From Clostridia bacterium (GTDB taxonomy: Bacteria; Bacillota; Clostridia; Christensenellales; Borkfalkiaceae): a stretch of 64,000 nucleotides of DNA. The stretch spans positions 21,639-85,638 of the forward strand of contig JAAUYR010000021.1 of the NCBI GenBank assembly GCA_014805025.1, in the 5' to 3' direction. The translations under genes were made by a program, and so were the position numbers. Shown here in pieces: positions 18,488 through 26,383 of this stretch. Positions within the stretch are counted from its first letter, which is position 1. Every line of letters begins with the position of its first letter. The notes below the pieces were generated by a model. It searched no databases, was not told the DNA's origin, and was given only the letters and a program-made list of their open reading frames with translations.

Positions 18488-19972
18488 ATGTCTAAGAAAA
18501 CGCTTTACTTTGACTGCCACTGCGGCTATATAATTTCCGCCGTTACCGAAAACGGCTTATTGAGCGAGTTCGCTTACGAAAAAATTTCCGACGGCAGTAT
18601 TATAGGCAACGTATATAAGGGCAGGGTTGAAACGGTTTTACCGGGAATGCAGGCCGCGTTCATAAACTGCGGTTTGGAGCGCAACTGCTATCTTTCTGCC
18701 GAAGAGTTGCCCGACTGCGACAGGTACGGCGACGAGCCTTCCGCGGTATTCCCCGAGCTTAAAGAGGGCGACGAAATTCTCGTTCAGGTTACAAAAGCCC
18801 CCGTCGGCAAGAAGGGCGCGAAGGTAACCGTGCACCCCTCGTTTGTCGGAAAGTGCCTCATATATATGCCCGAAACTCCGTTTATCGGGGTCTCCCGTAA
18901 AATTGCCGACGACGAACTCCGTAAAAATCTTGCGTTCTGCGCCGAGCGCCTCAAAAGCCCAAACGAGGGTCTTGTAGCGCGCACCGCCGCCCCGTACGCA
19001 AGGCGCGAGCAGCTTGAAACGGAATTCAAATACCTTAAAAATTTATATGCGGAAGTTAAACAGGCTTTTAAAACCGCGGCCGTCGGCGAGCTTCTGCATA
19101 CCGACTTTTCGCTGCCCGTGCGCGTTCTTCGCGACACGCTTTCAAACGATATAGAAAGCGTTATTGTCGGCGATAAAGCGCTTAAAGAAAGCATAGACAA
19201 AATTGTCAAAATGTATCCTACGCAAAGGCGCTTGCCCGTCAAACTTCACGATACGGGCAGGGATATGCTTGAAGAAACGGGTATAGCCGAGCAGATTACG
19301 GCAGTATCTTCCAACCGCGCCGAGCTGGAAAACGGCGCGTATCTCATAATAGAAAAGTGCGAGGCGCTGACCGTTATTGACGTAAACACCGGCAAGTATA
19401 CGGGCGACGACAGCCTGGAACACACGGTATACTACACCAACGTTCTGGCCGCTCGCGAAATTGCGCGGCAGGTGCGGCTGAGGAATATCGGCGGCATAGT
19501 CGTGGTCGATTTCATTGATATGCACAACGCGGCGCATAAAAAGGCGCTGTGCGAAGAGCTTGAACGCGCTTTAAGCACCGACAAAGCAAAGTGCGCGGTT
19601 GCGCCGATGTCGCGCTTCGGGCTTGTGGAGTTCACCCGTAAGCGCACTGGTACAAGCCCTGCGAGCCTGCTCGTAAAGCCCTGCAAGCACTGCAAGGGAA
19701 CGGGACGCGGATTGACGCACGAGTTTATTATTTTCGGCTTGCGCGCAAAGCTTATGGAGCTTGTTTTAAGCGGTCAAAAGGAGCTGCGCATAGATATGAA
19801 CGCCGACGTCTTAAATTATTTATTGAAGTGGCGCGAATGTCTTAACGATTTGAACGCGCGTTTAAACGGCGCAACCGTTTACGCCGTGCCGCACCGCACC
19901 TATAACGAGGAGCAGATTAATATCCGCCCCACCCCGTTCGATATTCCGACAGACGCCGTAAAATTAGTTTAA
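18488..19972 (+). CDS. rng: Ribonuclease E/G family protein
   Basis: YKGRVETVLPGMQAAFINCGLERNCYL; VIDVNTGKYTG; Zn-link CKHCKGTG. Confidence 0.92.
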   Translation: MSKKTLYFDCHCGYIISAVTENGLLSEFAYEKISDGSIIGNVYKGRVETVLPGMQAAFINCGLERNCYLSAEELPDCDRYGDEPSAVFPELKEGDEILVQVTKAPVGKKGAKVTVHPSFVGKCLIYMPETPFIGVSRKIADDELRKNLAFCAERLKSPNEGLVARTAAPYARREQLETEFKYLKNLYAEVKQAFKTAAVGELLHTDFSLPVRVLRDTLSNDIESVIVGDKALKESIDKIVKMYPTQRRLPVKLHDTGRDMLEETGIAEQITAVSSNRAELENGAYLIIEKCEALTVIDVNTGKYTGDDSLEHTVYYTNVLAAREIARQVRLRNIGGIVVVDFIDMHNAAHKKALCEELERALSTDKAKCAVAPMSRFGLVEFTRKRTGTSPASLLVKPCKHCKGTGRGLTHEFIIFGLRAKLMELVLSGQKELRIDMNADVLNYLLKWRECLNDLNARLNGATVYAVPHRTYNEEQINIRPTPFDIPTDAVKLV

Positions 19973-19973
19973 A

Positions 19974-20003
19974 AAAATTCCGCCGTGTCCGGCGGAATTT
20001 TTA
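19974..20003. terminator. Terminator
   Basis: AAATTCCGCCGtgtcCGGCGGAATTTTTATT. Confidence 0.8.
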
Positions 20004-20720
20004 TTATCCTTTAAAACCCCAAACGGTTTTAAGTCGCTTTGTAAATATAAGGCCTTTCCACTTATCCCAGTTTTTATCCCAGCCCACGGGCTTTTTCTCG
20101 GCGGCGCAATGCACCACTATATCCCCCGTGCCGAAAAATACCGAGCCGCCCATCTTTTGAACGCTCAAAGGAATGACCGCCTCCGTAAGCTTATCGCAGC
20201 CGCTGAACGCGTTGTCGCCTATTTCCGTAACGGCCGCAGGGATAATTACCGACTTTAAAGACAGGCACTCCAAGGCGCATTCGCCGATATATTCCAGCCC
20301 CTCGGGCAACTTTATATCTTCTAAGGCAAAGCAGTTTGCAAACGCGAACCCCTCTATTCTTTTAATGCTTTGCGGCAGGTTAATGCTTTTAAGCTTGCCG
20401 CAGAACCAGAACGCGCCCTCGGGTACGGCTTTTAAGCCCTCGGCAAGCACTACCTTTTCAAGCTTTTCGCACTCGTAAAAAGCCCTGTCCCAGCTTTCGA
20501 GGGTAGAAGGCAGCGTTACCTCTTCAAGGTTTTCGCAGTGATTAAACGCAAGCTCGGCAATGGTCTTTACCCCCTCGGGTATTATCAGCTTTTTGAACGT
20601 CGCATCGAAAAACGCCACGTCGTCTATCGCCGTCACCCCGTCGGGAATAACCACCGTTTCCGCCTGCCCGTTATACTCGGTGAGCAGTCCGTTCTCTATT
20701 ACAAATTCTTTATTTTCCAT
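20004..20720 (-). CDS. BspA-type leucine-rich repeat protein
   Basis: LRR_5-like repeats; C-terminus similar to 16392-17867 product (KPVGWDKNWDKWKGLIFTKRLKTVWG). Confidence 0.82.
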   Translation of the reverse strand: MENKEFVIENGLLTEYNGQAETVVIPDGVTAIDDVAFFDATFKKLIIPEGVKTIAELAFNHCENLEEVTLPSTLESWDRAFYECEKLEKVVLAEGLKAVPEGAFWFCGKLKSINLPQSIKRIEGFAFANCFALEDIKLPEGLEYIGECALECLSLKSVIIPAAVTEIGDNAFSGCDKLTEAVIPLSVQKMGGSVFFGTGDIVVHCAAEKKPVGWDKNWDKWKGLIFTKRLKTVWGFKG

Positions 20721-21204
20721 TTTTGCACTCGCAATTATTCAAATCGGTTTTTTCGTAAACCGCGCAGTCAAGCTCTAAGCAGTAATCTTCGGTTTTATTA
20801 TAACCGCACGCCGTGAAAAAGTCTTCCGTGCCGCTTGCAGGCAGCGCGTAAGTTTTTGATACTCCGCTCTCTTTAAGCTTCATTTCGGCGGTATATAACA
20901 GGAACTTTCCGTAGCCTTTTCGGCGGCGAGCCGGCGCAACGTAAATTTCGCGGATGTCCCCCCAGCCCTCTTTAAAGTTCCAGTCGTTGTCTATATCGTC
21001 CGTCTGGTAAATGACGAAGCCGGCGTAAACTTTGCCTTCCTGCAACATATCTATTTTTATAAGCCCTGCCAGAAGGTCGGGCAAAATATATTCTTTGAGA
21101 AGGTGCGGAACGTCATCGTCGCAACCGAGCTCGGCGTAATATGCGGCAAAGAGCATTTCGAATTCTTTTTGTGTTTTGTCGTTAAGCGGTGAAACGGTAA
21201 TCAT
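20710..21204 (-). CDS. GNAT family N-acetyltransferase
   Basis: YVAPARRRKGYGKFLLYTAEMKLKESG. Confidence 0.8.
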   Translation of the reverse strand: MITVSPLNDKTQKEFEMLFAAYYAELGCDDDVPHLLKEYILPDLLAGLIKIDMLQEGKVYAGFVIYQTDDIDNDWNFKEGWGDIREIYVAPARRRKGYGKFLLYTAEMKLKESGVSKTYALPASGTEDFFTACGYNKTEDYCLELDCAVYEKTDLNNCECKNGK

Positions 21205-21216
21205 AAAAACCTATAA

Positions 21217-21245
21217 AAAAACGAGGGCAAAAACACCCTCGTTTT
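21217..21245 (-). terminator. Terminator after rpmA
   Basis: AAAACGAGGGcaaaaacaCCCTCGTTTT. Confidence 0.75.
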
Positions 21246-21254
21246 AATTTTAAA

Positions 21255-21533
21255 TTATTCTGCAACGGGGTAGATAGAAACCTGCTTGCCGTCTCTGCCT
21301 ACTCTTTCGAACCTGACAGTGCCGTCGATAAGCGCGAACAAGGTATCGTCCTTGCCCATGCCAACGTTATTGCCTGCCTTGAATTTAGAGCCGCGCTGTC
21401 TTACAAGAATGTTTCCCGCAAGCACGAACTGACCGTCCGCGCGCTTAACTCCGAGCATTTTGGGATTACTGTCTCTGCCGTTGTGCGAAGAGCCCGTACC
21501 TTTTTTATGGGCGAATAATTTGATAAAAATCAT
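21255..21533 (-). CDS. rpmA: 50S ribosomal protein L27 with short N-terminal extension
   Basis: [31 protein letters not shown]... Confidence 0.96.
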   Translation of the reverse strand: MIFIKLFAHKKGTGSSHNGRDSNPKMLGVKRADGQFVLAGNILVRQRGSKFKAGNNVGMGKDDTLFALIDGTVRFERVGRDGKQVSIYPVAE

Positions 21534-21549
21534 AATTTAATCCTCCTGA

Positions 21550-21975
21550 TTATTCAGCCTTAGCTTCGGTAGCTTCGGCCTTTGCGGTTGTGGGCTTCTT
21601 TGCCGCAGGCTTTTTAGCTGCTGCGGGTTTTTTAGCGGCGGTGGTCTTTGCAGCCGGCTTTTTAGCCGCTTCCTCGCCGATAGCCGTAACCTTTACAAGC
21701 GTATAGGGCTGTCTGTGACCCTGCTTCTTTCTTTCGTTTTTCTTGGGCTTGTACTTGAATACGATAATCTTTTTATCCTTGCCCTGTAAAACGACCTCCG
21801 CAGTCACTTTAAGGCCGGAAACCTCCGCGCCTGCCGCTACACCCTTTTCGCCCGACGTAAGCAGAACGGGGAATTCTACGGTAGCACCTACCGCGGCGTT
21901 GAGTTTTTCAACCTTGACCGTATCGCCCACGCAAGCTTTATACTGCTTGCCGCCGTTTTCAAAAATTGCGTACAT
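21550..21975 (-). CDS. rplU: 50S ribosomal protein L21 with A/K/P-rich C-terminal tail
   Basis: MYAIFENGGKQYKACVGDTV...; start refined to 21975. Confidence 0.93.
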   Translation of the reverse strand: MYAIFENGGKQYKACVGDTVKVEKLNAAVGATVEFPVLLTSGEKGVAAGAEVSGLKVTAEVVLQGKDKKIIVFKYKPKKNERKKQGHRQPYTLVKVTAIGEEAAKKPAAKTTAAKKPAAAKKPAAKKPTTAKAEATEAKAE

Positions 21976-22100
21976 TGTGTGATAATACCTCCTCAAACCA
22001 GTCTCGCCGGATACGTTGTTGCCAAAGGCATAGGCGGCGCGAATTGCGCACTTAAAAAAGCCCGTTCCGAGCGGCTCGTTATCAAATTTATCATAAGAAG
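21976..22100 (-). ncRNA. Possible L21-leader-like 5' UTR
   Basis: Minus strand ...GGCGAGACTGGTTTGAGGAGGTATTATCACACAATG with GC-rich upstream hairpins; family assignment not verified. Confidence 0.4.
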
Positions 22101-22136
22101 AATTTTTAGTCAAGCGTTTTTTTATACTTATAATGA

Positions 22137-22170
22137 AAAAACCGCCCGTTTGACGGGCGGTTTTAAATAT
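22137..22170 (-). terminator. Terminator
   Basis: AAAACCGCCCGtttgaCGGGCGGTTTT. Confidence 0.8.
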
Positions 22171-22173
22171 TTT

Positions 22174-23115
22174 TTAATCTTTTTCCTTGTCTGCCTTGGC
22201 CTTGTCTATAACCTTGGTTATATCCTTTGTTGCCTTTTTGGAAACGTCGGTACTCTTAACGTCGGTTATGCCGCACTTTGCGTCAAGCTTGTAGGAATAC
22301 TTAATATCGTAATAATCCTTTAAGTAGAGGTTTGCGTTTTTAACGTTGATTTTTATGCCGTAGCCTACTGCGCAACCGTCCTTAATGCTTACCGTAACCT
22401 TGCATTCAAGCAAATCGGACAGGTTGTAATCTTCGCTGACTTCCTGATAGTAATATAAGGTTGCCTTATAAACGCCGCCGGAATACTTGAATTTGTCGTA
22501 CAGATTTGCAAGCTTGGCGCGCTTTGCGGTATCCTTGTCGTTGCTGTCGTAGAAATAATCGTTGAACACGTACGCTGCCTGGTTAGACGAAAACGAAAGA
22601 GATTCGTTTGCATACCAGTAATTTTCGGTATAATTCTCGCCCTCTTCGGTCTTGGTTTCGCTCTTGGAATAGCTTGCTCTCCAATAAGTGTCGATAAGCG
22701 AATTGCTTTCGCAGAGCGTGTAATACTGCTTGTTGGTAGTTTTTCTCGAATAATTTGATTCTTCGTCGTCCGCGGTTGATTTGCCCTTGCTCTCCGTCGT
22801 ATATTCGGCGTAGGAAGTATGTCCGTCTTTATCGTAAAGAAACAGCTGGTTAGAAGAAGTGCTTACAGTACTTTTAACTTCTACTTTTTTGCTGCCTTTG
22901 GCAGTTACCGTGCCCTTTAAATTGATATCTAAATCGCTCGACGAATTTAAAGTGTAGTTAGTAAATTCCGTGGTTTTGTCAAACGCGTTTTTCCAGGCCT
23001 CTTCGGTTACCTGTTCGCCCTTGGGTATGCTTGCTCCGCCGCAGGCCGCAAGACCCATAACGGTCGTAGCCGCCACTGCGCCAACCAGTATTGTTGCTAA
23101 AATTCTCTTTTTCAT
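22174..23115 (-). CDS. Lipoprotein of unknown function
   Basis: MKKRILATILVGAVAATTVMGLAACGG lipobox; start refined to 23115. Confidence 0.75.
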   Translation of the reverse strand: MKKRILATILVGAVAATTVMGLAACGGASIPKGEQVTEEAWKNAFDKTTEFTNYTLNSSSDLDINLKGTVTAKGSKKVEVKSTVSTSSNQLFLYDKDGHTSYAEYTTESKGKSTADDEESNYSRKTTNKQYYTLCESNSLIDTYWRASYSKSETKTEEGENYTENYWYANESLSFSSNQAAYVFNDYFYDSNDKDTAKRAKLANLYDKFKYSGGVYKATLYYYQEVSEDYNLSDLLECKVTVSIKDGCAVGYGIKINVKNANLYLKDYYDIKYSYKLDAKCGITDVKSTDVSKKATKDITKVIDKAKADKEKD

Positions 23116-23130
23116 AGTAAATCTCCTTAT

Positions 23131-23166
23131 GTCTATAATTATAGACTTATACTTTAATAAATTCAA
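23131..23166 (-). promoter_or_regulatory. Promoter with -10 inside 16-bp palindrome
   Basis: Minus strand TTGAAT-N17-TATAAT; palindrome GTCTATAATTATAGAC at 23131-23146. Confidence 0.65.
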
Positions 23167-23224
23167 CTTTTTTTGCATATTTTTCGCCAAACGCCGCAAA
23201 ATAAATTGTAATAACGGAGGAATT

Positions 23225-23665
23225 ATGGAAGAAATTAAAAAAGACAGCGAAATACTCGCCGAAATTTACCGCAACGCACAGCTCGGTTTAACGAGTATCG
23301 CGGATATTCTCCCCGAAATAGACGATTTGCCCATCAAGGAAGAAATTTTACGCGAACACGAAGAATACGAAAGAATTTGCAGCGAAGCGGCGTCAATTGC
23401 GCGCAAGTACGATTTGGAGCTTAAGGAGCCCAACCCCATGAAAAAGGCAATGATGTGGAGCGCCATTAAGATGGGTACGGCTGCGGATAACTCACCTTCG
23501 AACATCGCACAGATGATGATTAAAGGCACGGTTCAGGGTATTACCTCGCTTAAAACCTCGCTTTCCGAAAGCGAGCACGTTATGGACGAGGAAGTCAAAA
23601 AACTGCTTATGGACTTAATAGAAATTGAAGAGAGCTTCGAAGAAAAGTTAAAGTCTTTCTTATAA
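23225..23665 (+). CDS. Helical protein of unknown function (DUF-like)
   Basis: GGAGG RBS then MEEIKKDSEILAEIYRNAQLG...; annotated ORF start is too far upstream. Confidence 0.65.
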   Translation: MEEIKKDSEILAEIYRNAQLGLTSIADILPEIDDLPIKEEILREHEEYERICSEAASIARKYDLELKEPNPMKKAMMWSAIKMGTAADNSPSNIAQMMIKGTVQGITSLKTSLSESEHVMDEEVKKLLMDLIEIEESFEEKLKSFL

Positions 23666-23671
23666 TAAAAA

Positions 23672-23700
23672 ATAAAACCGCCGGACGGCGGTTTTATTTT
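23672..23700 (+). terminator. Terminator
   Basis: AAACCGCCGgaCGGCGGTTTTATTTTT. Confidence 0.75.
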
Positions 23701-23704
23701 TTTA

Positions 23705-24157
23705 TCAGCTGCAAAGCTGCTTTATATACTTCTTTTCTTTAAGCGAAATTTTGCCGTCTATCGAAGTTACCAACAGGCACAGCGATATTATATCCACGCC
23801 CAGCTCTTCGTCAACGTAGCTTAAAATACTGTGTAAGTCCTTGGTGTACTGCGCCACGGCCTTTTTAACGTCCTTTGATACCTTGTATGCGTTTTTGATT
23901 GTAGCAAAGTCGAACTCTTCGCCGAACGCTTCTTTAAGCGAGGGATAAATGCCGAGATAGTTCATTTCGTCGATAACTCCGTCGGATACGACCGAGCCCA
24001 CTATAAACGCCGCCAGCGTTTCAACGGGGTCGGCAAACGGCAAGTCCAGCTCCTTTAAGCTTGCAAGCACCTTAACGGATTTTTCGGCAAGCAATACCTG
24101 CCTTTCCAACGAGTTGAGCTTTTCGTACTCGTTGCAGAGTTTATTGAATTCAAACAT
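23705..24157 (-). CDS. TerB-like / unknown helical protein
   Basis: 150 aa; VTSIDGKISLKEKKYIKQLC ending reminiscent of TerB-like domains. Confidence 0.5.
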   Translation of the reverse strand: MFEFNKLCNEYEKLNSLERQVLLAEKSVKVLASLKELDLPFADPVETLAAFIVGSVVSDGVIDEMNYLGIYPSLKEAFGEEFDFATIKNAYKVSKDVKKAVAQYTKDLHSILSYVDEELGVDIISLCLLVTSIDGKISLKEKKYIKQLCS

Positions 24158-24183
24158 AGTTTTCTCCTTTGTTTTTTTGTTTT

Positions 24184-24245
24184 AGTTTACAACTCTTTTA
24201 AAAACTTGTCAACACACTGTCTATAAATTTTTAAATATATAGACA
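24184..24245. promoter_or_regulatory. Minus-strand promoter plus spaced inverted repeat TGTCTATA-N12-TATAGACA
   Basis: Minus strand TTGACA-N17-TAAACT (24212-24184); IR arms 24218-24225 and 24238-24245. Confidence 0.6.
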
Positions 24246-24274
24246 AAACGGATATATTATGTTAAAATACGGAT

Positions 24275-24949
24275 ATGAACAAAATAGTTTTCGTCGGCGA
24301 GCTTGAAGCCGCCGGCGGCGAAAAAACGGATAAGTATTTTAAAATTGCAGTGCCCGACGACGACGGCGGCGAAATAGTTTTGGTACCGCCAAACGTTAAG
24401 TATACTTTTGCTTTTAAAAGCGCGACTTTGATTTTACTTGAACAGGCGCTTTTGCCCGTAAAGGAAGTTACTTTAATTCCAGACGACAACCTCGGAAGCA
24501 TACGCAGCGCCGCCTCCTCCGCGCGCGAATACTTCGGCAAAAGCCAAATTGTTTTGTCTGCACTCGGAAATCTTTTAGCGGCGTACGTAACGGCGTTCAC
24601 GGCGCGTGATAAGTTTTCGCCCGTGGTCGCTATCGTGCGCGAGGATATTATAAAGAACGTTTCCAACCCCACCTACTACCTTGACGACGCGCTTAAAAAA
24701 CTGCCGCTCAACTACGACTACGTTCGCAAGCTCTTCAAAAAGGAAACGGGCGCAACCCCTCACGAGTTCCTTTTACAGCAGAGAATGGAGCTTGCGGCAA
24801 ATCTTTTGCACAGCGGAATAACCAACAGGTATTCGGGTTACACCGTTTCGCAGATAGCCGAGGCCTGCGGTTTTTCCGAGCCGCTGTATTTTTCGAGGGT
24901 GTTTAAAAAGTATTACGGAATGGCTCCCAGTGAATACCAGAGTAAATAA
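24275..24949 (+). CDS. AraC-family transcriptional regulator
   Basis: C-terminal GATPHEFLLQQRMELAANLL...TVSQIAEACGFSEPLYFSRVFKKYYGMAPSEYQ. Confidence 0.9.
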   Translation: MNKIVFVGELEAAGGEKTDKYFKIAVPDDDGGEIVLVPPNVKYTFAFKSATLILLEQALLPVKEVTLIPDDNLGSIRSAASSAREYFGKSQIVLSALGNLLAAYVTAFTARDKFSPVVAIVREDIIKNVSNPTYYLDDALKKLPLNYDYVRKLFKKETGATPHEFLLQQRMELAANLLHSGITNRYSGYTVSQIAEACGFSEPLYFSRVFKKYYGMAPSEYQSK

Positions 24950-25005
24950 TTTGTCTTTATTGATATATTGTGATATAATAATAAAAAATTTACTACGGAG
25001 AAAAT

Positions 25006-25845
25006 ATGTTTAAAGTACTTTATAATCCCCTTGCCGGGCATTCGGACGAAAACCAACTTAAAAACAGTTTAAAAGCTCTCGTCGAGGACGAGCTTGAATT
25101 TTACAACGTTACCGAAATCGAGAACCTGCAAACTTTTATCGACGGCTTTGACAAATCGGATAAAGTTTTGCTTGTCGGCGGCGACGGAACGCTTAACAAG
25201 TTTATCAACGCCGTTGACAATATTAAAAACAGCGTATGGTACTACGCGGCAGGCAGCGGCAACGATTTCTGGACGGATATCGGCAAAAAGCTCGGCGATG
25301 CGCCCGTCTGCATTGACGAATATTTAAAAGATTTGCCCGTCGTAATTATTGACGGCAAAGAATACAAGTTTATTAACGGCGTCGGTTACGGCATTGACGG
25401 CTGGTGCTGCGAGGTTGCCGACCAGCTTAAAGCCAAGGGCAAAAAGGTCAATTATACCTCTATTGCAATTAAGGGACTGTTGTTCAAGTTTAAGCCGGCA
25501 AACGCAACCGTTACCGTGGACGGAGTTACCAAGACCTATAAAAGGTGCTGGATAGCGCCCACCATGAACGGCAGATGCTACGGCGGCGGAATGTACGCAA
25601 CCCCGGCGCAGGACAGATTAAACGAAGAACGCAAAGTTTCCTGCTGTCTTATGTACAAGGCAGGCAAAATAAAAACGCTGATGGTCTTCCCCTCCATTTT
25701 CAAGGGCGAGCACGTTAAAAAGACCAAGCAGGTTGAAGTATTGAGCGGCAAACAGGTTACCGTCAAGTTCGATAAACCCGTCGCGGCGCAAATCGACGGC
25801 GAAACCATTTTGGGAGTTACCGAATACACAGTCAAAACGAAATGA
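25006..25845 (+). CDS. Diacylglycerol/lipid kinase family protein
   Basis: LYNPLAGHSDEN; VGGDGTLNKFIN; AAGSGNDF. Confidence 0.88.
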   Translation: MFKVLYNPLAGHSDENQLKNSLKALVEDELEFYNVTEIENLQTFIDGFDKSDKVLLVGGDGTLNKFINAVDNIKNSVWYYAAGSGNDFWTDIGKKLGDAPVCIDEYLKDLPVVIIDGKEYKFINGVGYGIDGWCCEVADQLKAKGKKVNYTSIAIKGLLFKFKPANATVTVDGVTKTYKRCWIAPTMNGRCYGGGMYATPAQDRLNEERKVSCCLMYKAGKIKTLMVFPSIFKGEHVKKTKQVEVLSGKQVTVKFDKPVAAQIDGETILGVTEYTVKTK

Positions 25846-25856
25846 AAGTCGTATCC

Positions 25857-25929
25857 CGTCATTGCGAGGGTGCTTGCACCCGAAGCAATCCAGAAGCAAA
25901 GTAAAAGTAATAGTGAAGTAGTAAAAAGT
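25857..25929. repeat. Dispersed repeat, family 3 (CGTCATTGCGAG... type)
   Basis: CGTCATTGCGAGGGTGCTTGCACCCGAAGCAATCCAGAAGCAAAGTAAAAGTAATAGTGAAG shared with 40828-40950. Confidence 0.85.
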
Positions 25930-25940
25930 TAGATATGTTT

Positions 25941-26312
25941 ATGAAAAAAATATTAAATATTCTTTCTTTAACAATTTTAATTTGCTGTATAGCTGTTTTA
26001 TTTACAGCTTGCACCGAAAATGGGCATAAGACAATTACAACGGATTATGCAAAACTACACAATGTTGACGAAAGTGAAATAAGTTTTACTTGCTATGCAG
26101 AATTTGAAGGTACGCATGTTTTAATGTTAAACGGATATTATCCTGACGCATTGTCTATTGAGGTTGTTGACGGTGTTGTGTTTAATCATTCACAAATCAA
26201 AACTTTTACCGTATATAGCAACGGCGAATTTTATAGCTTACAAGAAGCGTTTGATAGTGGCTTGGTAACGCACGATAATCTTTTAACTTTGCGCGAAATA
26301 TACAACGGTTAG
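25941..26312 (+). CDS. Small lipoprotein of unknown function
   Basis: MKKILNILSLTILICCIAVLFTACTEN lipobox. Confidence 0.7.
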   Translation: MKKILNILSLTILICCIAVLFTACTENGHKTITTDYAKLHNVDESEISFTCYAEFEGTHVLMLNGYYPDALSIEVVDGVVFNHSQIKTFTVYSNGEFYSLQEAFDSGLVTHDNLLTLREIYNG

Positions 26313-26349
26313 ATTTAAATTTATTGCTTTAAACAATTCACAGTTAAAA

Positions 26350-26382
26350 GCTCCCGAACATTTTTGTTCGGGAGCTTTTTAA
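26350..26382. terminator. Terminator
   Basis: AGCTCCCGAACatttttGTTCGGGAGCTTTTT. Confidence 0.85.
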
Positions 26383-26383
26383 T

